Below the pieces are notes generated by a model. That model saw only the letters and a list, made by a program, of their open reading frames with translations. It searched no databases and was not told where the DNA came from. A program made the position numbers and the translations under genes. From Azadirachta indica (Eukaryota; Streptophyta; Magnoliopsida; Sapindales; Meliaceae), in NCBI GenBank assembly GCA_022749755.1, contig CM040444.1:6017009-6081008 (forward strand): a DNA stretch of 64,000 nt. Reading direction: 5' to 3'. Below are positions 1 through 11,826 of this stretch, one piece after another (within the stretch, counting starts at the first letter, position 1; every line of letters starts with the position of its first letter).

Positions 1-640
1 ATTAGAGAGGTTCGTAACAACTTGATCCCAAGCCCCTTACAAAAAAGGAAGACTTCCAATGATCATACTTCAATAGTAGATCCGAGTAGAGGTGAGGTCA
101 AGGATTTCAATTGCAAGATATGGAGGAGGAATGAAGCAAATGAGGGAGTTCCCTGCTCCGCTGAGGGAGGATATTAAAAGAGTCACCCCTATTCAAGATC
201 GAAGAAGGTATACGAAATCAAATGCCTTTTGTCGGTAATTTATGATGAGATTAAGGATTTGGGTTTACTGTCTGGATCTCGTCCCTTGAGATCAATGTTA
301 AATGTTTGCGACAAGGAAAAAAGGTGTACGTTTTATAAGACTACAGATATACGATAGATCAATGTTTGGATTTGAGAGAGCAAACTGAAATCCTAGTGAG
401 ATAATTATTTAGATAGGTATAGGGCAGGAATGTACGAAATAGAAGAGAGCTCCAGGCATAGGAAAATAGGATCAGAGGATCTAGTTCATAGAAGCATGAT
501 AATTTGGGGTAGACCAACGTTGGCGGATAAATCCAACAACAGGAGAAAGAATTATTCAAGATATTAGTTATTGAACACACTGGTGGACTAGTATGTGATG
601 AATATCCAAGTAGAAAAGAAGCCCCGATTGACATCAGTCC
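1..640 (+). pseudogene. Gag C-terminal remnant of the gypsy element
   Basis: Weak coding similarity only. Around 290-360 the frame reads like the cysteine/histidine-rich end of a gypsy gag (a CTFYKTTDIR-like stretch), and around 490-580 it reads GRPTLADKSNNRRKNYSR, which resembles the gag-protease linker of plant gypsy elements where a glycine-rich GGP...SNxxRK stretch is usual. Stop codons interrupt it repeatedly. The first 200 bases show nothing firm. Confidence 0.4.
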
Positions 641-1020
641 CAATCATGTTTATTAATGAAGATGAGGCGGGAGTTAACTACCCTCATAATGATGCCTTAA
701 TAATAACCCTAGAGGTCAGTAACTATGGTTAACAGATCATAGTAGACACGAGAAGTTCTGTCAACATAATAGTCAGGGAGACTCTAAACTCCTTAAAAAT
801 TGAGAATCTGAGGATAGGACCTACAGACACAGCCCTGTATAGATTTGTGGACTCATACATCCTTACGTTAGATTTGATTCAGCTACCATTAGTGATGGGG
901 GATAAACCATATCAAAAGACTATTATGGTAGAATTCCAGGTTGTGAACCTAAAAATACCATACACCATGATCCTGAGGAGACCTTTCTTAAGAAAAACAA
1001 TGTATGTTGATTAGGTAGCC
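641..1020 (+). pseudogene. Gypsy aspartic protease remnant
   Basis: The frame reads FINEDEAGVNYPHNDALI, then a strand leading to IIVDTRSSVNII, corresponding to the retropepsin active-site region in which plant gypsy elements normally have VDTGSSxDIL. The catalytic D-T-G is altered to D-T-R, and a stop codon sits just upstream (near 730), so the enzyme is dead. Downstream the frame continues to PYTMILRRPFLRK, matching the conserved end of the protease domain (YN.ILGRP.L). It was a retroviral-type protease that would have cut the gag-pol polyprotein. Confidence 0.7.
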
Positions 1021-1149
1021 CATGTAGTTATGGTCAAAAAAGTTAACAAGAAATAGAGAAAGTGTGTTGATTTTATCGATATAAAAAAGGTGTGTCTGAA
1101 AGATAGTTTCCCACCCTTATGGATAGATTAGCGAGTGGATTCAACAGTA

Positions 1150-1480
1150 GGGCATAAATTATTAAACTTTATTGATGCATTTTTAGGGTATAATTAGATC
1201 CGGATGTATGAGGCCGATCAAGACAAAATGGCATTTCTGACTGATCAGGGATTATATTACTACAAAGTAATGCCTTTCAATTTCAAGAATGCTAGAGCGA
1301 CATTTCAGAGGTTGGTGAATAAAGTATTCAAGCCCCTAATCGAAAAAACAATGGAGGTGCATATTAAGGACATGATTATCAAGTTGTGTAGAATCGAAGA
1401 TCATGTTTAGCATTTAAGAGAAACGTTTTCCTTACTCACGAAGTATAATATGAAACTGAACCCCGAGAAATGTGCGTTTA
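1150..1480 (+). pseudogene. Gypsy reverse transcriptase fragment
   Basis: A 68-codon open stretch at 1204-1410 reads DQDKMAFLTDQGLYYYKVMP followed by FNFKNARATFQRLVN, the classic central RT motif of Ty3/gypsy (TAF.T..G.Y.Y.VMPFGLKNAPATFQR). The catalytic YVDD box is replaced by HIKD near 1365, so polymerase activity is lost. The fragment continues to LRETFSLLTKYNMKLNPEKC near 1475. The N-terminal part of the RT domain is missing or unrecognisable. Confidence 0.85.
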
Positions 1481-1739
1481 GAATTGGTTCCAGAAATTCC
1501 TCAAATTTATGGTCAGCAAGCGACAAATAGAGGTAAATCCTCAAAAAAGCCAAGTCATGCTAGATATGAAATTTCTGACCATGTTAAAGGTGATGCAGGC
1601 CCTAACAGGAGGTTAATCATGCTAAACAAATTCATTTTCACAGTTATTGATAGGTCTTTCAAATTTTTTCATGTAATAAAGAAAGAAAAATACATGGAGT
1701 GGATGTAGTAGTGCGAGGACAGCTTTTAGGAGTTGAAAG

Positions 1740-2205
1740 ATCGTATGGCAAAGCTATCTTGTCTGGTTAGCCCGCTGACCGAGGGCACGCTATACTTATA
1801 TTTAGCAATAATTGACTATACGATAAGTTCAGTGTTGGTTAAGGAAGACTAAGGGACACACTAACCGATCTACTATACGAGTAAGTTGCTGTTAGAGGCA
1901 AAAAAAGAGGTAGTCTCCCCTAAAGAAACTGGCCTTAGCACTAAAGGTGGTGACATAAAAACTTCGACCATACTTCTAAGCGTACACTGTAGTGATCCTC
2001 ACCGATCAACCATTGCGGTAGATATTACACAAGCAAACCTCTCAAGAAAATTGGTCAAGCGGTTAGCTGAACTCAGTAAATTCAACATCGATTATCAATC
2101 TTGCAATGCTATCAAAGCTCAAGCATTGGCAAACTTCATCGTAGAAAGTTTAGTTTCAAAAGTGATGATGATACAAGAGACAGGCAAACCAATAGCACCT
2201 TAGGA
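1740..2205 (+). pseudogene. Gypsy RT connection / RNase H-like segment
   Basis: Near 1745-1900 the frame resembles the RT-to-RNase H connection (LYLYLAIIDYTISSVLVKED, then IYYTSKLLLEAK), which in intact elements reads LYLYLAVS..AVSSVLVRE. An open stretch at 1886-2203 ends with SKFNIDYQSCNAIKAQALAN, equivalent to the conserved FDI.Y.PR.AIKGQALADF end of this domain. Several stop codons break the join between the two parts. Confidence 0.7.
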
Positions 2206-2329
2206 TATTGAAAGTATAAAATTTGGTGGACAATCCACTTTGAATTGCTCGGGAAAATTGGAAACTGATGGTATCCCACTATTTGAAAATGTCACTGAAT
2301 AGGTCACAAGGAAAGAATAAGAAGACTTA

Positions 2330-2720
2330 AAATTGTAGTGCCTATACGTAGATAGGGCATCAAATGGTCAAGGTAGGGGAGCTGGCATAATCCTAATTAG
2401 GCCATAGAATAAGGAATTAGCCTACGCTCTACACTTTAATTTCAAGGTAACCAACAACGAAGAAGAGTATGAGGCCTTGTCAGTGAGACTTGGCCTAGCT
2501 TTGTTAATTAAAGCAAAACGCCTTGAAATGAGAGGAGATTCACAACTAGCGATGAATTAGGTCTCGAACAAGTTCTAGGCAAAGGGCAAAAGCATGAGCA
2601 TCCATATAAACAGGGCAATGGAGTTAGTAAAGTGCTTTAAAAGGGTCGTAGTAACCTAGATTCCCTAAATAGAAAATGCCCAAAAGGATGCCCTGACTAA
2701 ATTAGCTTTAATGCTATAGG
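2330..2720 (+). pseudogene. Second RNase H domain remnant
   Basis: The frame reads LYVDRASNGQGRGAGIILI, then NNEEEYEALSVRLGLALLIK and EMRGDSQLAMN, matching the plant-type RNase H fold (DGASN..G.GAG..L, NNEAEYEALI.GL, GDSQLVV.Q). The catalytic positions D (near 2350), E (near 2470) and D (near 2540) are recognisable, but stop codons interrupt the frame near 2407, 2559 and 2577. A second RNase H after the RT-linked one supports the Tat lineage. Confidence 0.7.
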
Positions 2721-2879
2721 CAAGGTTTCTTATGATGATACCTATAGAAGTATTGCATCAAAAAAGTGTGGAGAAATCAGAGGTGGAGTTAAATCAAATT
2801 AGAATAACATGCTAGGCTCAGACTTGAATGGATTCGATCCGAGAATATATTCTCAAGGGAAAGCTACCAAAGGATAAGG

Positions 2880-3900
2880 AAGAGGTAAGGTTAAGAGTAT
2901 ATCATCACATTATTCAATAATTAATGAGATACTATATAAGCGAGGATTTAGGATACTCTACCTGCGATGTGTCAATGAGAAGGAAGCTGATTACGTGCTC
3001 AAAGAAGTCCACATAAGCAACTACAATGATTATGATTGTGGCATGTCTTTGGTATACCCTATTTTACGCTAAGAATACTATTGACCGACACTGCATCACG
3101 ATGTGACGAAAAAACCTCAATCTTGCCAAAATTATCAATTTCATGCGGACATCTCAAAATAACCCCTTGAATAGTTCACCCCCCTATTCAGCCCATGGCC
3201 TTTTACTTAATAGAGGTTGGATTTGATTGGCCCACTTCTGATGGGACGTGCTTAAATAAAGTATACAATCATTACGGTTGACTATTTTATGAAATAAGTG
3301 GATGCAAAACCACTAGATACCATAATGGGAAAAAAGACCACTGCCTTCGTGGAAGGGAGTACAATTTATCGATTTAGGATTCCATGTATACTAATTTTTT
3401 ATGATGGCAAGCAGTTTGATAATGCAAGATTCAAAGAATTTTATGCTGATTTGGGTATTGATCTCATATTTATGTGCCCGTTTATCCCAAGGCAAACGAG
3501 CAAATGGAAGTAGTAAACAAGATTTTCAAAAAAGCACTTAAGAAGTGACTTGACCACAAGAAAGAGAGATAGGTGGATAAATTGGCTCGAGTCCTTTGGG
3601 CTTATTGAATAACAGCAGGAACAGCAACTGGGGAAATGCCTTACTTATTGGCATTCAATTGTAAAGTAGTGATACCAATAGAGATAAGGATGCCCTCGTT
3701 CAGAGTAAAGTACTTTGATGAACTAAAGAATAATGAGCCAATCGAATTAAATTTGAATTTGTTGGAAGAAAAACGGGATTAGAGGCTTATCAAGATGGCT
3801 ACCTACCATCAAGAATGGCAAACTGTTATAACAAGAGGATTCGTGTAAGAGTTTTCTGAAAGGGAGATTTGGTACTATAACGGGTTACCCAAAAACACTG
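2880..3900 (+). pseudogene. Gypsy integrase remnant
   Basis: The segment covers a corrupted zinc-binding region (around 2930-3150), the catalytic core (3230-3520) and the C-terminal domain (3560-3900). A 71-codon open stretch at 3298-3513 contains DNARFKEFYADLGIDLIF, equivalent to the F.DFC..LGI part of the core, and PFIPRQTSKWK, equivalent to P..NGQ.E. Further on PYLLAFNCKVVIPIEI and RVKYFDELKN match the integrase tail. Frames change several times; nothing here can be functional. Confidence 0.75.
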
Positions 3901-4074
3901 AGGTGCTAGGAGAAGGGGTTTAGGGACCAACTGGGAAGGTCCGTACAAAATAATTAGGATTGTTAGGCCAGAAGTTTATAAATTACAACATCCAAATGGG
4001 AAATAAGTTAAGAAACCATAGAACGTGAAGATGTTAAAGAAATATTTACCTTGAAACAATTATAACTTAAAAAA

Positions 4075-5330
4075 ATCTTACCTTAGTTCAGATTGCACAG
4101 CAATTGCTTGGTCATATTACTTTGAGTAAGCTCTTCAATAAATGTATTCCCGGAATCCTTGGCTTCTAACTGAACTGGTCGGGGGATGTTAAGATCGTCA
4201 AAAAGCCAACCTAGGTCAAGATCCTCATGCTTTTTCTGAAAGATCTTTCAGGCCAACTCCAAAGCTTCTTTGGCAGAGGCATCGCATTATTTTTTCATCT
4301 CGACTTTGGCTTGGACGAGCTCATCCTCCAAGTCCTTGTTATTATAAGTGAGATCGGCAACACGAGACCCAAGTGCACACACATAAGCTTCAAGATTAGT
4401 GACTTTATTTTCAAAGGCGTTGCATTCTCCTGCCTATTTCTTCCTCTCCGCGCACAACTGAGCTTTTAGTTGCTCCTCCTACTTCTCTGATTCCTTTAGT
4501 CTTTTCTCCAACAAATCTTTCTCCGAAGTCAGTTGGTCCATCGATTTATACAAGTTTACATTTGTAATTGAACGTTCCTTAGCACTCTCAATATGTAAGC
4601 TAAGATAATGGAATGCTTATATCAAACCAAACGACATATCAGATAATGCTATCACAATAAACAAGAAAGTAGTGTATAAGGTGGTTACCCTATTGAGCTG
4701 TTGGTGAACTCTCTCCAGAACGACTCGGTATTGGTAGCCTTTGCTTAGAAGACAAAGAAAAGTCAACTGAATAATCCAGGTAATTAATGGAGGGGATCAG
4801 ATGCTCGAACAGCTCCCTTTTTTCCTTTAGTATATCTGACCAGGAGAGACCATCTATTTCAACGACTTTTTCGTCCTATTCAGAAAATTTTTTTTTAGAC
4901 GACCTTTCCTCACCACTTTTAGAAGCTTCTGCTAGGCATTTTCCTTTATCTTTTAGAAGCTCTTTCTCGTCCTTCTTAGAGCCTTGGTCAACCTTTTTCC
5001 CTTTTACCTTTTGATCGGCTGCCTTTTTCTAATTGCTTTTAACTTGTTCGAATTTTTTCAAAGGCTCTTGTTGCTTTTGTGCCAAAACCCAAGTCAGAGT
5101 CTCAAAAAAAGAAAGGTCAAATCCTAAAGAGCTCAGAAGTTTTCCTCTTCCTTTTGCTAGAGCCATCTTTCCTGTGAGGCATGGAAGGCAAAAACATATA
5201 ATGAATAAAAGGTATTTCAAGGAAAAAAAACAGAGAAAGGGAGATGAACAAACTATTTTCAACTTGAAGATATGTTTAAGATGCGTCCTTTTTCTACCTG
5301 AAGAGCGGTCTCAAACTCTTCTCGGGTAGT
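4075..5330 (-). pseudogene. Antisense ORF (aORF-like) of the gypsy element, C-terminal half
   Basis: Read on the - strand, this region is the reverse-complement counterpart of about 14260-15480. Both carry the same landmarks in the same order: an acidic, lysine-rich segment, a coiled-coil-like stretch rich in E, K and L, a DLTHTKKDLEDEL-like heptad region, and the ending HEDLDLGWLFDDLNIP. Tat-lineage gypsy elements are known to carry such an antisense ORF between pol and the 3' LTR, and the position directly after integrase fits. The frame has several stops. Homology stops abruptly at 5330, where satellite A begins, so the N-terminal half is missing. Confidence 0.6.
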
Positions 5331-6840
5331 TTTTTATATAACATAAATTATAATGATTATTAATATTTTTATTTCTTATAATACTTTAAATATTTCTATT
5401 TTATAATTTACTTCAAGAATATGTTTGTTATTTTTCTATTATTGTTATTATTATTATTATATTTAAAGATATATTTTTATTTTTCTAAATATTTTTACAA
5501 TTTTAATAGTTTTGAGATGAGTATATAAAATAAAAAGATATTTAGAGTATATTTTAGAGGGATAATATATACAAAATTTTTTTAAATGGTGTGCTAATAT
5601 CATCTGAAAATATAATCCACTAATTTATGGAACTATTAATAGTCCTCAATAATTTATGAGAACTATTGATAGTCATTAATAAAGTGCTACTACAACAACA
5701 ACAACAATAATAATAATGGATGAAGCGGATAATAATGATGAAGTTTAAATAAAGTCTTTGTGTGTAACTACACAAATCTCAAAAAATCTAAATATAAATT
5801 TATTCAAATATCAATTTGTATGAAAAATGATATAATATAGTGATTTATATAGCTTAATATATATATATATATATTTGCAGGATTTATAGCCAGGATTCTT
5901 GAGTCAAACAATACCTTTGCCACCAAACAATAACATATAAGATAAATTATAATAATTATTAATATTTATATTTCTTATAGTACTTCCAATATTTCTTTTA
6001 ATAATTTACCTCAATAATATGGTTGTTATTTTTCTATCATTATTATATTTTTATTTTAATGGTTGGTATGTAAAATGAAAGAAGTTGAGAGTATACTTTA
6101 GAGTGGTAATAGAGAAAATATTTTTTTAATTGATGTGTTAATTAATATCATGTGAAAATACATGCCACTAATATATGGGAACTATTAATAGTGCTCTATA
6201 AAGTGCTATCAACAACAAAAATAATAATGATAAAGATTAAAGAAGTCTTTGTGTTTATCTACACAAATTTCAAAATATCTAAATTTTACTTTATTTCTAA
6301 ACATAAATTTGTATGAAAAATGGTACAGTGATTTGTATAGCTTAATACACACATGCACACACACAAATATATATATAGAGAGAGAGAGGGAAGGAGAGAG
6401 AGGATGAGCAACCCTATAAGATTTGTACTTATTCAAGAATATGGTTGTTACTTTTTTATTATTATTATATTTTTTATTTTTATAAATTTTTCTAGTGATT
6501 TTAATGGTTGGTAGTAAAATGAAAGATGATGAGAGTATACTTTAGAAAGATAACAGAGAAAATATTTTTTTAATTGACATGTTAGTTAATACCATGTGAA
6601 AATACATGCCATTAAAATAAGAGAACTATTAATAGTGCTTCATAAAGTGCTATGAACAACAGCAACAATAATAATAATGCATGAAGCAAATAATAATGAT
6701 GAAGTGTAAAGAAGTCTTCGTGTGTATCTACACAAATCCCCAAATATCTAAATTTGAATTTATATCTAATTATGAATTTGTATGAAAAATGGTATAATAT
6801 AGTGATTGGTATAGCTTAATACATATATATATATATACAA

Positions 6841-6871
<31 letters not shown>

Positions 6872-7628
6872 GCAACACTATAAGATTGCACTTATTTTTA
6901 CCCTGTTTTGTTTACCATTAAACCTGCAAATCTCTAGCAATTGAAATTAAATCATATGCAACCCTCTTTGAGCTCAGTCTACCTAATAGTCATGATTGTT
7001 AAAGTTTTAGCAAATTAAGTTAAAAAAGTAATTTTCCAACAAAAATATCCCTCAATAACTATTAACTAAAAACCTTAATTTTTTTCAAGATTTTTTGTTT
7101 GCATGACTTCAAGCCATGATTCTTGAGGTAAAACCATACAGTTTTATCACAAGACAATAACATATAAAAAAAATTGTAATAATTATTAATATTTATATTT
7201 CTTATAGTACTTCAAGTATTTTAATTTTATAATTTGCCTCAAGAATATGGTTGTTATTTTTCTATTATTATTGTATTTTTTTATGTCTCAAAAGTTTCTA
7301 ACGATTTTAATGGTTGGTAGTACAATGAAAGATGATGAGAATATACTTTAGAAAGTAAGAGAGAAAATATTTTTTTAATTTATGTGTTAATTAATAACAC
7401 TTGAAAATACATGCCATTGATATACGGGAACTATTAATAGCACTTCATAAAATGCTATCAACGACAACACCAATAATGATAATGAATGAGGCTAATAATA
7501 ATGATGAAGTTTAAAGAAGCCTTTGTGGGTATCCACCCAAATTCCAAAATATCTAAATTTGAATTTATATCTAAATATAAATTTGTATGAAAAGTGGTAT
7601 AATACAGCGATTCGTATAACTTAATATA

Positions 7629-7683
<55 letters not shown>

Positions 7684-8463
7684 GGAGGGAGGGAGGTCGA
7701 GGGAGGGAGAAAGAGAGAAAGAGATAATGGATGAGCAACCCTATAAGATTTCAAATATTCTTACACTATTTTGTGCACCATTGAATCTGCACATATGTAC
7801 AATTGAGAATAAATCACATGCAACCCTATTTGAACTCAGTCTACTTAATAGTCATATTTGTTAAAGTTTTAGCAAAGTAAGTAAAAATATTATTTTCCAA
7901 CAAAAATATCCCTCAACACTATTAACTAAAAATCTTAAATTATTTCGAGATTTTTTGTTTACAGGATTTCTGGCCATGATTCTTGAGTTAAAACTACACA
8001 GTTTTATCACAAGGCAATAACATATAAAAAAATATAATAATTATTAATATTTATATTTCTCATAGTACTTCAAATGTTTTAATTTTATAATTTACCTGAA
8101 GAATATGGTTGTTATTTTATTATTATTTTTATAAATATTTTAAGGATTTTAATGGTTGGTAGTCAAATGAAAGATGATGAGAGTATACTTGAGAGTGATA
8201 ACAAAGAAAATATTTTTTTAATTGACGTGTTAATTAATACCACGTGAAAATACATGCCATTAAAATATGGGAACTATTAATAGTGCTTCATAAAGTGCTG
8301 TCAACAACAAAAACAATAATAATAATGCATGAAGCAAATAATAATGATGAAGTTTAAAGACGTCTTTGTGTGTATCCACATAAATCGCAAAATATCTAAA
8401 TTTGAATTTATATCTAAATATAAATTTCTATGAAAAATGGTATAATATAGTGATTTTTATGAC

Positions 8464-8508
<45 letters not shown>

Positions 8509-9264
8509 GATGAGCAACCCTTTATGATTTCACTTATTGTTACCCTATTTTGTGTACCATTGAATTTGCATATCTCTAACAATTGAGATTAAATCACATG
8601 CAACCGTATTTGAACTTAGTCTATTTAATAGTCATGTTTGCTAAAGTTTTAGCAAAGTAAGTAAAAATGTAATTTTCCAACAAAAATGTCCCTTAATCAC
8701 TATTAACTAAATACCATAAATTTTTTCAAGATTTTTTGTTTGCAGGATTTTAGGCCATGATTCTTGAGTTAAAACTATACAATTTTATCACAAGACAATA
8801 ACATATAAAAAAATTATAATAATTATTAATATTTATATTTATTATAGTACTTCGAATGTTTTAATTTTATAATTTACCTCAAGAATATGGTTGTTATTTT
8901 TCTATTATTATTATATCTTTTATTTTTCAAAATTTTGCAATGATTTTAATGGTTGGTAGTAGAATGAAAGATTATGAGAGTATACTTTAGAAAGATAACA
9001 GAGAAAATATTTTTTTAATTGTTGTGTTAATTAATACCACGCAAAAATACATGCTTTTAAAATATGGGAACTATTAATAGTGCTTTACAAAGTGCTATCA
9101 ACAACAACAACAATAATAATAAAGAATAAAGCAGATAATAATGATGAACTTTAAAAAAGTCTTTGTGTGTATCCACACGAATCCCAAAATATCTAAATTT
9201 GGATTTTTATTTAATTATTAATTTGTATGAAAAATGGTATAATATAATGATTTGTAATAGCTTA

Positions 9265-9303
<39 letters not shown>

Positions 9304-10097
9304 TAGGTAGGGAGAGGGAAGGGGAGAGAGAGAGAAAGAGATAGAGGATGAGCAACTCTACAACATTTCCCTTATTCTTCCATATTTTTTGTACTTATTG
9401 AATTGCACATCTCTAATCAATTGAAATTAAATCACATGCAATCCTATTTGACGTCAATCTATTTAATAGCCATGTTGGTTCAAGTTTAAGCAGATTAAGT
9501 AAAACAGTAATTTTCCAACAAAAATATCCCGCAATCACTATTAACTAAAAACCTTAAGTTTTTTCAAGATTTTTTCTTTTTAGGCCATCATTCTTGGGTT
9601 AAAACTATGCAGTTTTATCACAAGACAGTAACATATAAAAAAAATTATAATAATTATTAATATCTATATTTCTTATAGTGCTTCAAATGTTTTAATTTTA
9701 TAATTTACCTCAAGAATATGGTTGTTATTTTTTTATTATTATTATATTTTTTATTTCTCAAAAGTTTCTAATGATTTTAATGGTTGGTAGTAAAATGAAA
9801 GATGATGAGAGTATACTTTAGAAAGATAAGAGAGAAAATATTTTTTCAATTGATGTGTTAATTATTACCACCTGAAAATAAATACCATTAATATATGGGA
9901 ACTATTAATAGTGGTTCATAAAGTGCTATCAACAACAACAACAATAATAATAATAATGGATGAGGCAAATAATAATGATGAAGTTTAAAGAAACCTTTGT
10001 GGGTATCCACCCAAATCCCAAAATATCTAAATTTGAATTTATATCTAAATGTAAATTTCTATGAAAAATGGTATAATATAGTGATTTGTATAGCTTA

Positions 10098-10135
<38 letters not shown>

Positions 10136-10932
10136 GGGGCAACCCTATAAGCTTGCACTTATTCTTCCCTATTTTGTGTACCATTGAATCTGCACATATC
10201 TGACGATTGAGATTAAATCACATGCAGTCTTATTTGAGCTCAATCTATTTAATGGTCAAGTTTGTTACAGTTTTAGCAAAATAAGTAAAAAAGTTATTTT
10301 CCAACAAAAGTAACCCTCAACCACTATTAACTAAAAACCTTAAATTTTTTCAAGATTTTTTGTTTGCATGATTTCAAGCCATGATTTCTGAGTTAAAACC
10401 ATACAGTTTTATCACAAGACAATAAGATATAAAAAAAATTATAATAATTATTAATATTCTTATTTCTTTTAGTACTTCAAATATTTTAATTTTATGATTT
10501 ACCCTAAGAATATGGTTGTTACTTTTCTATTATTATTATATTTTTTATTTTTATTATTTTTCTAATGATTTTAATGGTTGGTAGTAAAATGAAAGATATT
10601 GAGAGTATATTTTCCAGTAATAATAGAGAAAATATTTTTTTAATTGATGTGTTAATTAATATCACGTCAAAATACATGCCATTAATATATAGGAACTATT
10701 AATAGTGCTTCATAAAGTGCTATCAACAACAACAACAACAATAATAATAGTGCATGAAATAGGTAGTAATGATGAATTTTAAAGAAGTCTTTGTGTGTAT
10801 CAACACAAATCCCAAAATATTTAAATATAAATTTGTATGAAAAATGGTGTAGCATAGTGATTGACATAGCTTAACATATATATATATATATATATATAAA
10901 GAGGGAGAAAGAGAGAGTAAGAGGGAGGGAGA

Positions 10933-10971
<39 letters not shown>

Positions 10972-11826
10972 GACGAGCAGCCCTATAAGATTACACTTAT
11001 TCTTACCCTATTTTGTGTACCATTAAATTTTCACATCTCTAACAATTGAGATTAAATCACATGCAACCCAATTTTAGCTCAGTGTACTATATAGTTATGT
11101 TTCTTAAAGTTTTATCAAAATAAGTAAAAAAGAAATTTTTTGCAAAAGTATCCCTCAATCACTATTAGCTAAAAACCTTAAATTTTTTCAAGATTTTTTG
11201 CTTGCATGATTTCAAGCCATGATTCTTGAGTTAAAACCATGCAATTTTATCACAAGACAATAACATATTAAAATAATTATAATAATTATTAATAATTATA
11301 TTTCTTATAGTACTTCAAATATTTTAATTTTATAATTTTCTCAGGTATATGGTTGTTATTTTTCTATTATTATTATATTTTTTATTTTTATAAATTTTTT
11401 AATGATTTTAATGGTTGGTAGTAAACTAAAAGATGTTCACAGTATACTTTAGAGTGATAACAGAGAAAATATTTTTTTATGATGTGTTTATTAATATCAC
11501 GTCAAAATACGCCATTGATATGTGGGAACTATTAATAGTGCTTCACAAAGTGATATCAACAACACCAATAACAATAATAATCCACGAAGCATAAAATAAT
11601 GATGAAGTTTAACGAAGTCTTTGTGTGTATCCACACTAATCCCAAAATATCTAAACTTGAATTTATATCTTAATATGAATTTGTATGAAAAATGGTATAA
11701 TATAGTGATTTGTATAGCTTAATGCATACATATATACATACATATATATATATATATGTATGTATATAGAGAGAGAGCGAGAGGAAGAGCAACCCTATAA
11801 GCTTGCACTTATTCTTCCCTATTTTG
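5331..11826. repeat. Satellite A: tandem array, unit about 0.8 kb, roughly eight copies
   Basis: A landmark reading approximately AAGTGCTATCAACAACAA recurs near 5684, 6198, 6642, 7448, 8291, 9087, 9918, 10711 and 11540. Most spacings are about 790-840 bp; the first two are short (about 512 and 444) because of internal deletions. Other unit landmarks are GGGAACTATTAATAGTGCTT, AATGGTTGGTAGTAAAATGA and GATGAGCAACCCTATAAG. Each full unit carries a (TA)n tract running into (GA)n. No conserved ORF persists across units, so it is non-coding. The array begins mid-unit at its left edge and ends mid-unit at 11826. Confidence 0.95.

Larger units (their letters stand above)
1..4060 (+). mobile_element. 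Degenerate Ty3/gypsy (Tat-like) gag-pol remnant
   Basis: Fragments of retroelement polyprotein occur in the order gag, aspartic protease, reverse transcriptase, RNase H, integrase, which is the Ty3/gypsy order. All reading frames are broken by many in-frame stops and small indels, so this is an old, dead copy. No LTR is visible on the left because the element runs off the window edge. After the integrase C-terminus near 4060 an antisense ORF begins on the other strand, an arrangement known from the Tat lineage of plant gypsy elements. Assignment to Tat is inferred from this layout and from an extra RNase H-like segment. Confidence 0.8.

Noticed and set aside
7458..7754. 98-codon ORF on - in satellite A (similar frames at 6209-6436 and 10682-10867)
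   Set aside because: Composition is driven by the (TA)n(GA)n tract; the frame is not conserved in other units of the array.
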